From Sodalis sp. Ffu (lineage in GTDB: Bacteria; Pseudomonadota; Gammaproteobacteria; Enterobacterales; Enterobacteriaceae), in NCBI GenBank assembly GCA_024748595.1, contig CP072944.1, positions 838,001-902,000 of the forward strand: 64,000 bases of DNA. Reading direction: 5' to 3'. The notes beneath the pieces are model-generated. The model was given only the letters and a program-made list of their open reading frames with translations, was not told the origin of the DNA and did not search any database. Shown here piece by piece: positions 12,176-24,421 of the stretch (the stretch's first letter is position 1; each line of letters starts with the position of its first letter). The position numbers were made by a program, and so were the translations under genes.

Positions 12176-12572
12176 TGTGTTATCTCCATAAATGTCTGAA
12201 ACAGATATGCTTATACTGATATATTATACTAGCAAAAATTTCTAGAACGGCGTTTCAGCAATCATGCCCACCACATTAATTTATAGCGTGATGCTATAAA
12301 CAAGACCTACAACTGCGGCAACACCTGTTTCAAACAGCAGGGAAAATTAATACGCCTTGTTACGTATTACAATTTTTCCGCTCTTGAGTAACTGCTTCAA
12401 TATCGTTATCTGGCAAGAACTTCATGCTACGAATAGAAGCCCCTATAAATAAAAAAAATATTAATAATAGAGTAATCCTTGAGAACACAAAAAGACTATC
12501 AAACTTATCTAGCAACTTTAAGGATAATCTTGATGAAAGCAAGATAACTTTACTTATTAAAAAATAAAAAAT
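12176..12572. other. Gap between purA and rnr; nsrR absent
   Basis: E. coli has the nitric-oxide sensor gene nsrR here. I see no NsrR motif in either strand. A 60-codon minus frame at 12360-12542 contains one hydrophobic stretch (ITLLLIFFLFIGAS) but resembles no known protein. The rnr promoter should lie here and is not obvious. Confidence 0.4.
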
Positions 12573-12593
12573 AAACCGGACGTAGCCCGGTTT
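12573..12593 (-). terminator. Rho-independent terminator of purA
   Basis: Seven-base arms AAACCGG (12573-12579) and CCGGTTT (12587-12593) flank a seven-base loop, about 35 bases beyond the purA stop. On the minus strand the stem is followed by a T-rich run (TTTATTTTTTATTTTTT), as expected for intrinsic termination. Confidence 0.8.
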
Positions 12594-12628
12594 ACTCCGC
12601 TTTTTATTTTTCTATCTTCCTACCACGT

Positions 12629-13927
<1,299 letters not shown>

Positions 13928-14057
13928 CTATTAAATTCAACCAAATTGCTTAAAAATGGATTCTACCATCTCAATCCACGGCTTTCAGTACTTTTCGCGC
14001 GGATTAGCATTGTTTTTTACACCATGATCAGGATCATATACCTATTAAGCAACATCA

Positions 14058-14233
14058 TTAATCATAGATAATACTATAGGTAACCAATAAACATCCCCAC
14101 CAGAGTAGCATTGCAATAATATTTTCGATTATTGCAATCTCGTCAATAATTTTGATCAGCCAGCCGACGAGATACAACATTTAGCCCAAGCCATTCAAGA
14201 AACAGCACCAAATTTAAATGTAGTGCTTAACAT
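14058..14233 (-). pseudogene. yjeT: yjeT (DUF2065 small membrane protein) relic
   Basis: Between purA and hflC, the E. coli position of yjeT, the minus strand from ATG 14233 reads MLSTTFKFGAV, then after a frameshift LEWLGL, then after another frameshift NIIAMLLWWGCLLVTYSII. These follow YjeT MNSTIWLALALVLVLEGLGP and ILRRFGGGLVVAGVVVYY in order and spacing. The gene is dead. A perfect 11-base inverted repeat at 14110-14138 falls within this relic. Confidence 0.7.
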
Positions 14234-14260
14234 AAAAAAGGCAACTAGCGTGATGGTATC

Positions 14261-15292
14261 TCATTTACCCGACTGTCGATAACAACGGCCAACTACGGTA
14301 TCTCCCGGTGATTTCATGAAGCGGAAGAAGTCACTTTCCGGACTTAATACCATAATATCGTTGTTACCACTGAAACTATTTTCGTAAGCACGCAAGCTGC
14401 GGATAAAGGCGTAAAACGACGGATCTTCACTAAATGCGTCAGCATACAGCTTAGCGGTTTCCGCATCTGCATCACCGCGAATAATCAAGGACTGACGCTC
14501 TGCCTCAGCCAGAGTGCGCGTTACTTTATAATCTGCTGCGGCACGCAGCTTTTCAGCCTCTTCCTGACCCTGCGAACGGTGACGGCGGGCAACCGCTTCA
14601 CGCTCCGCACGCATGCGTTGATAAATAGCATCCGAAACTTCAGTCGGCAGGTTGATCTGCTTTATTCGAACATCCACAACTCTGATACCTAACGCTGCCA
14701 TACTGTTCGGATTTACCGCCAGCTGCGGGCCATTGGTTTCACGTTCCACGCGGGCAGCAACAGATGCGATAACGTTATCTGCCGCAGTCGCTGTAGGCTC
14801 ATCATCCCCTCCTGAAGTACCATTATTCAGCGCCTCACGAACATCGGTCATCAGTTGATTGCGGGAATCAGTGACAATTCCTTTCACGTCCAACCTCCCC
14901 AGCTCCGAACGCAGACGATCGGAAAATTTACGTTTCAACAATATCTCAGCCTGCGACACATCTCCACCGCCGGTTGCCAGATAATAGCGGCTAAAATCAC
15001 TGATACGCCACTTAATATAGGAGTCAACAATTAAATCTTTTTTTTCCATAGTGACAAAGCGATCGGCTTGATTTTCCATGGTCTGAATACGCACATCAAG
15101 ATTTTTTACTGTTTCGATAAACGGAATTTTCATATGCAGCCCAGGATTATAAATCAACGGCTTATTATCAATATCACGCAATACTTTACCAAAACGCAAT
15201 ACGATACCACGCTGGCCTTCCTGCACAACGAATAATGACGCGTACAGTACCATCATCACCATGATCGCAATAAGCATTAAAGGCTTACGCAT
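14261..15292 (-). CDS. hflC: HflC, SPFH-family modulator of FtsH
   Basis: HflC and HflK form a large periplasmic cage around the FtsH protease in the inner membrane and modulate its access to membrane substrates. I place the start at ATG 15292 (MRKPLMLIAIMVMM) with a GGGAG box; the frame is open to 15325 but the family starts at MRK. The 343-residue product has an N-terminal membrane segment (about residues 5-22), the SPFH/band-7 domain with GIVLRFGKVLRD, RIQTMENQADRFVT and DSYIKWRISDFSRYYLATGGG, a coiled-coil helix (RMRAEREAVARRHRSQGQE) and YAFIRSLRAYENSF. It follows hflK by one base. Confidence 0.96.
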   Translation of the reverse strand: MRKPLMLIAIMVMMVLYASLFVVQEGQRGIVLRFGKVLRDIDNKPLIYNPGLHMKIPFIETVKNLDVRIQTMENQADRFVTMEKKDLIVDSYIKWRISDFSRYYLATGGGDVSQAEILLKRKFSDRLRSELGRLDVKGIVTDSRNQLMTDVREALNNGTSGGDDEPTATAADNVIASVAARVERETNGPQLAVNPNSMAALGIRVVDVRIKQINLPTEVSDAIYQRMRAEREAVARRHRSQGQEEAEKLRAAADYKVTRTLAEAERQSLIIRGDADAETAKLYADAFSEDPSFYAFIRSLRAYENSFSGNNDIMVLSPESDFFRFMKSPGDTVVGRCYRQSGK

Positions 15293-15293
15293 C

Positions 15294-16547
15294 TTACTCC
15301 CTCCCTTTGCGAGTAGTATCGTCACGCTGTGCGTTAGCCCGACGTTGATCTATTGTCCCACAGGTGTTACCTACGGGCGTGGCAGCAGTACCAGAACTAC
15401 TATTACCGCCAACAGCAGGCAACCGCAAGAAACTAAGGGCATCACTACTATGACGATTTTTATGATTGTCGACGTATTGATTCCGCAGCATTTGATCGAA
15501 CGGCAGTACCATCAAATTATTTCCACCTTTTTCATTAACTAAAACTTTGCGTGTATTGCTCAAAACACGTTCCATTGAGTCAATGTAGAGACGTTCGCGG
15601 GTAATTTCCGGCGCCACTTTATACTCCGGCAGCACCTTGGCGAAGCGTTGCACTTCACCCTGTGCTTCCAATACAGTGCGCGCCTTGTAGGCGCGCCCTT
15701 CCTCTAGAATGCGCTGCGCCTGACCATTGGAACGCGGCTGCACCTCGTTGGCGTAAGCTTCAGCTTCGCGGATATATTGCTGTTCATTCTCACGCGCAGC
15801 AATGGCATCATCAAATGCTGCCTTTACCTCTTCCGGCGGTCGCGCCGCCTGAAAGTTTACATCCAGCAAAGTAATTCCCATATTGTAAGGATGGATAATA
15901 TCTTCTAACACTCGCTGGGTATCACTGCGCACAACCGTACGGCCTTCTGTCAAAATACGATCCATAGTGTATTTACCGATGACCCCGCGAAGGGCACTGT
16001 CCGTAGCTTGCCGCAGACTACCATCGGCGTTGGTGACGCTAAAAAGGTAACGTTCTGGATCAGTCACGCGATACTGCACATTCATTTCCACGCGAACCAC
16101 GTTCTCATCAGAGGTTAGCATCACACCGGAAGCTGCCAGTTCCCGCACCGATTCCACGTTAACCGCAATCACAGTATCAATGAAGGTAGGCTTCCAGTTT
16201 AGGCCAGGCTGCACCAAATGATTAAATTTTCCGAAGCGGAGCACCACACCACGTTCAGCCTCTTTAATAGTATAAAAACCACTACCTGCCCAAATGATCA
16301 CGATAACTGCTACCGCTGGTACAATATAACGACCACTTTTACCCAACGAGCCTGTACCACCTCCTCTACCACCTTTACTGCCAAACCAGCTTAGCTTACA
16401 GCTAAGCTTACGGAAAATATCATCCAAATCGGGAGGACTGTGTTCACGTCTACCTTTATTATTTCCTCCAAAACTACCGCTGTTATTATTGCTGCTCCCC
16501 CACGGGTCGCGCTCATGTCCGTTATTACCGGGATGATTCCACGCCAT
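15294..16547 (-). CDS. hflK: HflK, SPFH-family modulator of FtsH
   Basis: HflK is the partner of HflC in the FtsH cage. The 417-residue product (419 in E. coli) has a glycine- and asparagine-rich cytoplasmic start (MAWNHPGNNGHERDPWG), a membrane segment near residues 78-96, and a band-7 domain with EAERGVVLRFGKF. The C-terminal helix has YANEVQPRSNGQAQRILEEG. One-base spacing to hflC makes a two-gene operon. In E. coli hflX precedes hflK; here hflX is a relic upstream, so transcription must come from hfq or a nearer promoter. Confidence 0.96.
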   Translation of the reverse strand: MAWNHPGNNGHERDPWGSSNNNSGSFGGNNKGRREHSPPDLDDIFRKLSCKLSWFGSKGGRGGGTGSLGKSGRYIVPAVAVIVIIWAGSGFYTIKEAERGVVLRFGKFNHLVQPGLNWKPTFIDTVIAVNVESVRELAASGVMLTSDENVVRVEMNVQYRVTDPERYLFSVTNADGSLRQATDSALRGVIGKYTMDRILTEGRTVVRSDTQRVLEDIIHPYNMGITLLDVNFQAARPPEEVKAAFDDAIAARENEQQYIREAEAYANEVQPRSNGQAQRILEEGRAYKARTVLEAQGEVQRFAKVLPEYKVAPEITRERLYIDSMERVLSNTRKVLVNEKGGNNLMVLPFDQMLRNQYVDNHKNRHSSDALSFLRLPAVGGNSSSGTAATPVGNTCGTIDQRRANAQRDDTTRKGRE

Positions 16548-16859
16548 GTTTTAGCTCCATATTTTATTTTCATTAAATATTCTTCGGGCTTTGAATTCCC
16601 AAAGGACGTCAGGCAAAAAATTATAGTCTACCAACGCTATTTCCTAATTTATATAAACGATATCAATCAGCAATGGCTAAACTAATGACTAACCCAACTA
16701 TGCTATCGTCCTCAATACATCTTCTTTCATAGACTTTAAAACTAACAAAAATAATAGTCAGCTGACTGATAGCAAGAACTAAAAAACCCAGCTAGTATAG
16801 GGCGATTCCAGTTAACTGCTAACATTATTCATCGCGGATACTACTTTCGCCTATTTAGC

Positions 16860-17260
16860 GGGAAAGGCTATACCCTCACCACCGATCCGATTCTCCTTAC
16901 TTTATCGCGATCAATGCGCGATATAACATTTTTCAACTAGTCAATTTTATTGATTACCAGCAGCGATGCTTTAAACAAATGCTACAATCAGATCCTGGGC
17001 CCATGGTGAATAGAATTCACCGTATCCGCCAATACCATACCAGTATCACTGATACTGATACCTCTAAGCGTTGAATCGAAAATGGCAAAAAATGATCTGC
17101 CGAATAATACCAACTTCACGGTCATGAAATTAAACAATGTAAGTTTACCAACGTTGATATATCCCACCAACGAAATAACTGAGTATAAAATTATGCAGCT
17201 GAACCAATGCAACTTACCCCAATGTGTACAAGCAAACTTAAGCGAAAATATCAATGATGT
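16860..17260 (-). pseudogene. hflX: hflX (ribosome-associated GTPase) relic
   Basis: Between hflK and hfq the minus strand shows VISLVGYINVGKLTLFNF, matching the HflX P loop VSLVGYTNAGKSTLFN with the serine of GKS changed to leucine. Further on come STLRGISI and MVLADTVNSIHH, which match the G3 region, then stops, then DLIVAF and NKID with ISRIDRDK, matching the NKID G4 motif and its surroundings. About 250 codons at the N terminus and much of the middle are gone or unreadable. The order, strand and place agree with E. coli hfq-hflX-hflK. A gap of 1,022 bases (16548-17569) holds only this relic. Confidence 0.8.
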
Positions 17261-17569
17261 TTAACCGCCTAATACACAATAACAACCTGCACAGGCACTC
17301 ACGATACAATCCCAGAAGATAAAGCATGATTAAAAAAGCACCGACACCATACGGTTTTTCCGCCTTAGAGGGCCAAGTTATTTCTCATCACAATAAAATA
17401 TTTTAAGCGCTGATACTGCATGCAGTTGACAACTTGCAAAACAACCGTGCCTAGGTGCAAGAAACCAGAAATGCAAACTTCTACAGATTTTCATATCTTT
17501 ACCTTACGAAAATATAAACTAGAAATAGTCAACATGGATACGCACCACTCAGCATCATCACTTTACCAG

Positions 17570-17854
17570 CTACGACGATTGCGAAACAGGAGTGCTCCCA
17601 TGATGATAATTATTGGGGCCACTGCCACTTGAATTGTTATTATGATGCAACACGGTACGAGACGGTACAACAGTAGAGATGGCGTGCTTGTAGACCATCT
17701 GGTTGACCGTGTTTTTTAGCAAAATGACAAACTGATCAAAAGATTCAATCTGACCCTGGAGTTTAATACCATTCACCAAGTAAATAAAAACAGGAACACG
17801 TTCCCGACGCAATGCGTTCAAAAACGGATCTTGTAAAGATTGCCCCTTAGCCAT
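17570..17854 (-). CDS. hfq: RNA chaperone Hfq
   Basis: Hfq is a hexameric Sm-fold protein that pairs small RNAs with mRNAs. I chose the ATG at 17854 ([20 protein letters not shown]) rather than the longer open frame to 17899, because this start is invariant in the family. The 94-residue product has the Sm1 motif region [21 protein letters not shown] and the Sm2 motif [10 protein letters not shown]. It ends in an asparagine- and histidine-rich tail ([16 protein letters not shown]), slightly shorter than the E. coli tail. It follows miaA as in E. coli. Retention suggests that small-RNA regulation may persist. Confidence 0.96.
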   Translation of the reverse strand: MAKGQSLQDPFLNALRRERVPVFIYLVNGIKLQGQIESFDQFVILLKNTVNQMVYKHAISTVVPSRTVLHHNNNSSGSGPNNYHHGSTPVSQSS

Positions 17855-17974
17855 CTCTATATTTTCCTTAATGTGCTTGTTGTTTATGACAAGAACCATA
17901 TGGCTCTAAATAAATATAATTGATGTAAAAAAAAGCGCATTCAGTCCTATCAATTGTACACAATATCACTCATT

Positions 17975-18913
17975 CTATACACTAAGAACCTGTAATATGC
18001 TATTAAGAGCGACGGTAAGATTACTATCCAGCCAGTGAATACCTGGCCAACACCGCAACCAGGTAATCTGACGTTTGGCAAGCTGTCGTGTAGTGCAAAT
18101 CCCACGAAACACCATGTCATCATAATCGATCTCGCCGGCTATATATGACCACATTTGGCGATAACCGACGCAACGGATGGATGGCATGTCCTTGTGAAGA
18201 TCAACACGGGAGAAAAGCATACCAACTTCGTGCTCAAAACCTGCGGCCAATATTTGATGAAAGCGCTGTTCAATACGATGATGCAACAGTGCACGCTCCA
18301 AAGGAGCGATAGCGAATTGATGCACCCGATACGCTAGAGCCTCACCAGATATTTTTATTAATTCCGTTAAAGTGTTACCTGAAACAAAAAAAACTTCCAG
18401 TGCCCTCAACAATCTCTGTAGATCATGAGGATGAATACGCTTTGCCGCAATTGGATCAATTTGTTGCAATTTCCGGTGCAGCCCTCCCCATCCAATTACC
18501 GCTGCCTTTCGTTCAATACGCGTGCGCACTTCAGGATCTGCTGAAGGCAAGGGGGATAATCCTTCTAGCAATGCCTTAAAATAGAACATAGTTCCTCCTA
18601 CCAGCAACGGTATACGACCAGCCGCGGTAATTTCTGCAATTGCATTAATTGCATCACGACAAAAATTTGCTGCTGAATAAACCTCAGCCGGATCGCGGAT
18701 ATTTATTAATCGATGCGGTGATATAGCTAGTTCTTCAGCGCTGGGCTTAGCCGTACCGATATCCATACCACGGTAAATCAATGCAGAATCAACGCTGATA
18801 ACCTCCAGCGGTAACTTCTGACACAATGCCATTGTTAACGCGGTTTTACCAGAGGTAGTAGCCCCCATCAGAAAAATGACCGGAGGACAGAGGTATTTTG
18901 TCGACTCAGTCAT
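17975..18913 (-). CDS. miaA: tRNA dimethylallyltransferase
   Basis: MiaA transfers a dimethylallyl group to A37 of tRNAs that read codons starting with U, improving anticodon pairing. The 312-residue product (316 in E. coli) has the P loop [34 protein letters not shown], the [15 protein letters not shown] segment and [21 protein letters not shown]. Its C terminus has RCVGYRQMW and [16 protein letters not shown]. Its ATG overlaps the mutL stop by eight bases, so it is translationally coupled to mutL. Confidence 0.96.
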   Translation of the reverse strand: MTESTKYLCPPVIFLMGATTSGKTALTMALCQKLPLEVISVDSALIYRGMDIGTAKPSAEELAISPHRLINIRDPAEVYSAANFCRDAINAIAEITAAGRIPLLVGGTMFYFKALLEGLSPLPSADPEVRTRIERKAAVIGWGGLHRKLQQIDPIAAKRIHPHDLQRLLRALEVFFVSGNTLTELIKISGEALAYRVHQFAIAPLERALLHHRIEQRFHQILAAGFEHEVGMLFSRVDLHKDMPSIRCVGYRQMWSYIAGEIDYDDMVFRGICTTRQLAKRQITWLRCWPGIHWLDSNLTVALNSILQVLSV

Positions 18914-20846
18914 GATTTAAAGCCTTTATCGCGACCTCTAAATTAAGTATGACTAAAAGATCATCGGGTGGAGTTTTTACCCACTGCGGACAAAACCGCT
19001 CCACCTCGGCAAGCAATTGTATCGCCCGATCATGGCTCCAAGCGCTCGACTCACGGTTCAATCGATAAGCAAGCCATGCAGCAACCTGACGGTGCGTTAC
19101 ATGCACTCTATCGTACAGGTAGCCTAATAGTTTTGGAATTAAGTTTTGTAAATTTTGTTCGCGTAATAGTAAAGGTACTGCACTCAGTATCGCCTGATGT
19201 TGACGGGCCTGTAAAACAATCCCCATCTCCTGCAACAAACCTTGGTGGCTTTTCAGTGCGACGACTTCCTCCCTGTTTAACATCATGCGCAACGGAATTA
19301 GAAGAGGCTGAGCGCACAAGATATCACCAGCAGGCGTTAGTTGACGTTCGGTCAAGTAGCGCTCTGCTACCGGCAACGAAAGTAAGGCCAAGCGCCCAGA
19401 CGACTCCAACAACGCATAGCAAGGAGGGCAGAGAGTTAGCACTCGACCAAAACTATGCGGAACATCAGACTCCGTCCCCAGCGGTGTGCTTAATGACCCC
19501 TGAGCTTTGACTGCAAAAACGACGTTACCATCAGGCGACGCCAATATGCCCACTTTTTTCTTTTTTTCACTATCACCGCAGCCAGCGATTACCGGACAGC
19601 TGCTCTTCACTGGCGGATGCTGAGCACAAATATCACGCTGCTCCGACGCAGAAATTTGCAAGGAATCAGACTGTATGACTTGCCTATATATATCATCCTT
19701 TTTATAATGATCACATACACCCAAGGCATCTCTGAACGCGGCCTCATGACCAACGGTAGCCGACAGTAAAAAGTGATTGCACCCAGACGCTTGGCGATTT
19801 GTCAGCGTCCGTTTAACCGCCGCTGGCTCATCATTAAACAGTCGTGGTGCAACGCTTTGCTGCAAAGCAGCAATCACCGCCTGATAAACAAAATCATGCA
19901 CTAACCGCGCTTGGTGGAAACGGACAGCATGCTTGGTTGGATGCACATTAACATCAACTTGATGTGGATCTACATCCAAAAACAAAACAAAAACTGGTTG
20001 CTGCCTTCCCGTCAACTCCTTCTGATAAGCTTGACGAATAGCGTGATTGATAAGTTTATCGCGCACCATACGCTGATTAACATAGCTATACTGCATATCA
20101 GGTAAATTACCGCCGACAGGATCCGCAACCCAACCACGAATAGCTAAATCTCCGTGCTGCCAAGAAATCGCTAGCGCCCGTTCAACAAATGCCCGCCCAC
20201 ATAGGCTGCTTAGCCGCCTTAAATATTGATTTTGCTGGTTCACAGCCCGATATTGACGCACAGTCTTACCATTGTGCTCCAGGATAAACGTAATGTCGAA
20301 GAATGCCAGGGCAATACGACGAATGAGTTCGGCGATATGGCCGAACTCAGTCTTTTCTGTACGCATAAATTTACGGCGCGCTGGCCTATTATAAAATAGA
20401 TCTAACACTTCCACAGTGGTGCCCACCGGATGGGCTGCCGGCTTCAGCGTAACAGTCATATCGCGCCCCTCAACATAAACCTGCCAAGCTTCACTCTGCT
20501 TGCAGGGCAGCGAAGTCAGGGTCAAACGCGAGACTGAACTGATGCTGGCCAACGCTTCACCACGAAATCCCATTTTAGTAATACATTCAAGATCGTCGAT
20601 ACAAGCAATTTTGCTGGTAGCATGGCGGGCTAGTGCCAACGATAGTTCCTCTTTATCAATGCCACAACCATTATCGCGAATACGAATCATTTTGGCCCCA
20701 CCATGCTCAATCTCGATATCGATGCGGGTTGCGCCAGCATCGAGGCTATTTTCTACTAGCTCCTTGACCACAGATACAGGACGTTCCACCACTTCTCCGG
20801 CTGCGATCTGATTTGCTAATTGTAGCGGCAGTACCTGAATCCGCAT
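18906..20846 (-). CDS. mutL: DNA mismatch repair protein MutL
   Basis: MutL is the ATP-driven matchmaker between MutS and MutH in mismatch repair. The 646-residue product (615 in E. coli) has the GHL ATPase motifs in order: [31 protein letters not shown] and [13 protein letters not shown]. The N-terminal domain also has [14 protein letters not shown] long variable linker carries a poly-lysine run (SEKKKKVG, over a T-rich tract at 19555-19568), followed by the dimerisation domain with [12 protein letters not shown]. The frame is intact. Many reduced symbionts lose mutL; its presence implies decay of this genome is recent or that repair is still active, if mutS is present elsewhere. Confidence 0.95.
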   Translation of the reverse strand: MRIQVLPLQLANQIAAGEVVERPVSVVKELVENSLDAGATRIDIEIEHGGAKMIRIRDNGCGIDKEELSLALARHATSKIACIDDLECITKMGFRGEALASISSVSRLTLTSLPCKQSEAWQVYVEGRDMTVTLKPAAHPVGTTVEVLDLFYNRPARRKFMRTEKTEFGHIAELIRRIALAFFDITFILEHNGKTVRQYRAVNQQNQYLRRLSSLCGRAFVERALAISWQHGDLAIRGWVADPVGGNLPDMQYSYVNQRMVRDKLINHAIRQAYQKELTGRQQPVFVLFLDVDPHQVDVNVHPTKHAVRFHQARLVHDFVYQAVIAALQQSVAPRLFNDEPAAVKRTLTNRQASGCNHFLLSATVGHEAAFRDALGVCDHYKKDDIYRQVIQSDSLQISASEQRDICAQHPPVKSSCPVIAGCGDSEKKKKVGILASPDGNVVFAVKAQGSLSTPLGTESDVPHSFGRVLTLCPPCYALLESSGRLALLSLPVAERYLTERQLTPAGDILCAQPLLIPLRMMLNREEVVALKSHQGLLQEMGIVLQARQHQAILSAVPLLLREQNLQNLIPKLLGYLYDRVHVTHRQVAAWLAYRLNRESSAWSHDRAIQLLAEVERFCPQWVKTPPDDLLVILNLEVAIKALNHD

Positions 20847-20866
20847 AATGCTAAGTTTCTCTGTAG

Positions 20867-22363
20867 TTAAACGGTCGGAATGATCAACGTCTGCCCCAGT
20901 ATAACGTTGCCAGACTTCATATTATTGGCACGCATTATAGAAATGGCAGATACTCCGTAATGGGAAGAAATGGCGCTCAATGTATCGCCGCGCACCACTT
21001 TATGACAATACGGTTTTACAGCTGCATACGTCCGAGCTAACGTGGTGCAATTCGCTGGAATACGCAACCGCTGGCCGCTCCAAATGCCATGTTTTTCCAG
21101 CTTGGGGCTAAGTTGCAGAGGATGCGCTAGAAAATAAGCACGCAATCCCAGATATATGGCGTTAGCAATTTTTTTTTGGTAGGCGCTATTACCTAGTAAC
21201 CGAGCCTCCTGTATATTACTGATAAAACCTGTTTCCACCAGTAGCGACGGAATATCAGGCGAACGCAATACGCCTAGACTAGCGTGTTCTGGCAGGCGTT
21301 TATGCAGCGCACCGATATTTTGCAACTGACACAGCACCTTCAGCGCAATGTCATAACCCACACGCTGAGAATGCCCAAACTGCAGATCCAGCACCGCCTG
21401 ACTTAAATAAAGATCGGCCTGGCTATTGGCCAGCAGATCGCCCGCCCCCCCGAGCAATTCTGACTGTTTTTCATGCTGTTCTAGCCAATTAGCCATTTCG
21501 CTATAAGCACGCCGATTGGACAATACCCAGACCGAAGCGCCGCTAACGCGGCGGTTGGGCGCAGCATCGGCATGGATAGACACCAACACCCTGGCACCTT
21601 TTTTACGTGCCACATCAGACCGTCCCATCACAGAAATGAAATAGTCGCCGTCACGGGTCAGAACCGCTTTGAACATAGGATCGACGTCAAGCAACTCTTT
21701 CAACTGCCTGGCTATGGCAATTGTAACATTTTTTTCATGCAATCCATTCGGGCCTGTGGCTCCCGGATCTTTGCCGCCATGACCGGCGTCGATAGCAACC
21801 ACCACCGTCTCGGTGACCGCCGGAATATGCTTGCGTAACACAGGTACAGAAGCCGAGTTCTTCGCCATCCTCACTGTATTGGTAAAAGAATTTTTTATTT
21901 TCGAGTCGGGAAACGATGCCGCATTAAATGCCTGCTCGGCAGCAAACGATCTCCCTATTGCATGTGTATAGATAAGCTGTTGCTCCGTAGCGGTTATCAC
22001 CACATTGTAACCCCTGACAACCTGCTGTGTCATAGCCTGGACACGCGATTTACCTGTCAGCTCGAAGACTATACGTACACTTCGCTTATCTACTGGCGTA
22101 CTGGTACGGATGCGTTTGATTAAATTTCCGCCGCTAAAATTGATCGGTAATCCCTGCACTGGATCACTTTGGTGAATATCCATCACCACCCGCTCTGGAT
22201 TATGCAACAAAAAAAAAGCATATATCGGCACAGTATCAAAGCCTAATGTCACTATTGATCTACCGACGCTGTTAACCACATTAATATCACTGAGCGTTGC
22301 CGACGATGCATCTCCCATAATTAAATACATTAACAACACTAAAATTATTTTCGATTTCAGCAT
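20867..22363 (-). CDS. amiB: N-acetylmuramoyl-L-alanine amidase AmiB
   Basis: AmiB is a periplasmic zinc amidase that splits septal peptidoglycan during cell separation, activated by EnvC. I use ATG 22363; a TTG just before it extends the frame by one codon. The 498-residue product has a signal peptide ([22 protein letters not shown]), an AMIN targeting domain (about 25-125), and an Amidase_3 domain with [33 protein letters not shown] and the glutamate in [10 protein letters not shown]. It ends in a LysM module ([18 protein letters not shown]). It is tightly followed by mutL. Its retention fits the retained RodA and PBP2 cell-wall machinery. Confidence 0.95.
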   Translation of the reverse strand: MLKSKIILVLLMYLIMGDASSATLSDINVVNSVGRSIVTLGFDTVPIYAFFLLHNPERVVMDIHQSDPVQGLPINFSGGNLIKRIRTSTPVDKRSVRIVFELTGKSRVQAMTQQVVRGYNVVITATEQQLIYTHAIGRSFAAEQAFNAASFPDSKIKNSFTNTVRMAKNSASVPVLRKHIPAVTETVVVAIDAGHGGKDPGATGPNGLHEKNVTIAIARQLKELLDVDPMFKAVLTRDGDYFISVMGRSDVARKKGARVLVSIHADAAPNRRVSGASVWVLSNRRAYSEMANWLEQHEKQSELLGGAGDLLANSQADLYLSQAVLDLQFGHSQRVGYDIALKVLCQLQNIGALHKRLPEHASLGVLRSPDIPSLLVETGFISNIQEARLLGNSAYQKKIANAIYLGLRAYFLAHPLQLSPKLEKHGIWSGQRLRIPANCTTLARTYAAVKPYCHKVVRGDTLSAISSHYGVSAISIMRANNMKSGNVILGQTLIIPTV

Positions 22364-22383
22364 CAATGAGATCCTTGTAGTGC

Positions 22384-22839
22384 TTATAGCTCAACCAGAA
22401 TCCGTGCACCAAGGGTGCTAAAAGCTTTTGCCTCTGCCTGCCGCCCTTCATCTTGATAATTCAAAATCACCGCAATATCGGCGGCCGGCAAGAAACCTGC
22501 CCCGAGCTGAGGCCACTCCACCAAACAAAAAGCATGGCCATCAAAATAATCACGCGTCCCGATAAACTCTAATTCCTCCGCATTAGTCAGACGATAACAA
22601 TCAAAATGATAAACGATCCAATGCGGTAACACGTACGACTCGACCAAAGTGTAAGTGGGACTTTTCACGTTTCCCATATACCCCAAACCCCGCAGAAATC
22701 CCCGGCAAAAAGTAGTTTTACCAGCACCGAGATCCCCGTAAAGATAAATCACACAAACCTGCCAGCAAGTGGCGGCCAGGCTCGCACCTAGAGCAATAGT
22801 TGCCCCCTCATCCGGCAATGGTATTACAAGTTTTTCCAT
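22384..22839 (-). CDS. tsaE: tRNA threonylcarbamoyladenosine ATPase TsaE
   Basis: TsaE is the ATPase partner of TsaB-TsaD in synthesis of t6A37 in tRNAs reading ANN codons. The 151-residue product has the P loop YLYGDLGAGKTTFCRGFL and SPTYTLVESY, HFDCYRL, and the LVEWPQLG motif. The upstream E. coli partner gene nnr is missing. It heads the run tsaE-amiB-mutL-miaA-hfq, the same order as in E. coli. Confidence 0.95.
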   Translation of the reverse strand: MEKLVIPLPDEGATIALGASLAATCWQVCVIYLYGDLGAGKTTFCRGFLRGLGYMGNVKSPTYTLVESYVLPHWIVYHFDCYRLTNAEELEFIGTRDYFDGHAFCLVEWPQLGAGFLPAADIAVILNYQDEGRQAEAKAFSTLGARILVEL

Positions 22840-24421
22840 ACTCTAGTATCTATGGGATATACTCAGAATTCACAAATTAATCAAACCTGCAATTACATCT
22901 ATGGCCAACAACCTCGAATTCAAACTTCACTGAATAAATTTCTACACGGCGCCGATCCTTATTTCTTATTAGTATACTACTAGATAGTAGATAATAGACG
23001 GTCATTATTTAAAGGTTGTTCACACCACTCGTCTGGTAAACAATCTAGCTGAGTTTCAATGTTCCTCACATAGGCCCAGTTGTTCCATAGCTGAACATAG
23101 TTAGCCGTCACTTTATTCGTGACATAGCGTCTATCTTACCAAAAGCTTATTGCTGCTACCCAATTTAATACTTATTATTTCTTGTTATGTTAAAATTTAA
23201 TTGGCCAGCACCTGATTTTATCAGCATTAGCTTTCTTGCCGCAGACCACCTCAAGGAAGTGGTCAACAAGCTGATTTCTTTAAAACAAAAAATAGAATGT
23301 AACTACTAACTAATTAGTGATTATTTTAAACTTTTTAGCATATTTTTGCATGATGATTGCTCTAGATACAACATATTTTCTGACTTTGTGTTATGATTGT
23401 TTATTTACTTTTACTAAAAAACTTCAACCCAGTATCCTCAATAGCACGTATGAGCAATGTCGTCCGCATATTGCTTGTTTACTAATGCAAGTGTAGGAAA
23501 CATTCATTTAACTAAAAAAATGGAATGTAGAATACTGTTATCATGGCCATATATAAATAATGTACTGTAGATCTTTTCTAAACGATATTATCAGCTCGGA
23601 TCCAGACAACCTTGAGTAAAATCTTCGACTATAAGGTAAATAACCTGGACCTGGATAAGAGACTTATATCATTCATCCAATTTTAATGATTTTAAATTTC
23701 TGCTTTACCTTAGAGAAAATTTATTTAGAAAGTAAATAGTCTACTTTTTTATTAAATATACAAAGGCAGCTAACAGTTCAGACTCACAGCACAAACAGAT
23801 GCTGTGAGCAATTAAAAATTATCCCATGATATTCGAAGATAATTGAGCCAAAAAATGGATAGTGAATCAACACTCATGGCTGTATATACAATACAGATTT
23901 AATCAAGTAATCGTAACAAAAAACGCCAGCACTAAATGTATAGTTTATCGAAAAATTTCTCTTTCTTTATTAGATAGCTACAAATAAATCAAATTAATTC
24001 CGACCAAAAGAGATTAAAAACACAATGAGTTCATGCATTGAGCATCACATGCAGATAGCACCAAATACAAATTTTTCTGACTACTCACAGTATTAAAATT
24101 TTTATCTCAACATCAGTACTATGATAGCAATCTACAAACAATGTATGCTGCTCGTACTTTAAGCGATTTATTCTCTTATACCAAGCAACTATGAGTAATT
24201 AACAAAACTAAAAATCAGTGAACCGAGTTTGATAAAAGCATTATCATCTACTCTCCTAATTTTTTTAAATTTTGCTTTAAAATTAAAGTTAATAATTACC
24301 CTGCATTTAAAAAAGTTTGATTTATTTAACAAAGCTAATCATTTGATAATAATTATGCTACGGTATATCATCAGACTCGAATCGAATGACAACATCAAAA
24401 ATGTTGCTTATACGACGTCGA
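22840..24421. other. 1.6 kb gap with IS debris and an unassigned relic
   Basis: An IS903-like relic (listed separately) lies in the middle. Between about 22985 and 23150 the minus strand has a well-formed reading of about 50 codons including NYVQLWNNWAYVRNIETQL and ending at tandem stops; it has protein-like composition but I cannot name it. Right-terminus-like GATTTATTTAACAAAGC lies at 24319-24335, close to the perfect revcomp of the IS903 end. Neither nnr nor queG nor the glyVXY tRNAs of E. coli are recognisable. Confidence 0.5.
23380..23545 (-). mobile_element. IS5-family (IS903-like) transposase remnant 2
   Basis: On the minus strand the reading ITVFYIPFF is followed by frameshifted sequence and then RAIEDTGLKFFSKSK. 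These match the IS903 transposase pieces ITTVLMIKRVF and VIDGTGLKVFGEGEW in order, with about 35 codons between them lost. Weak terminus-like sequences at 22923-22940 and 24319-24335 could be its ends, but the spacing exceeds one 1.06 kb element. Confidence 0.6.

Noticed and set aside
14024-14037. Palindrome ATGATCAGGATCAT near the purA start as a PurR site
   Set aside because: It does not match the PurR operator core (ACGCAAACGT-like) and is short.
14110-14138. Perfect 11-base inverted repeat ATTGCAATAAT...ATTATTGCAAT, a possible regulatory site upstream of purA
   Set aside because: It falls inside the yjeT relic, has no T run and no known operator resemblance; chance in AT-rich decaying coding sequence is the simpler explanation.
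16988-17254. 88-codon minus-strand hypothetical gene
   Set aside because: It is the GTPase-domain fragment of the hflX relic.
18968-19510. 180-codon plus-strand frame
   Set aside because: Antisense to the C-terminal half of mutL; no family resemblance.
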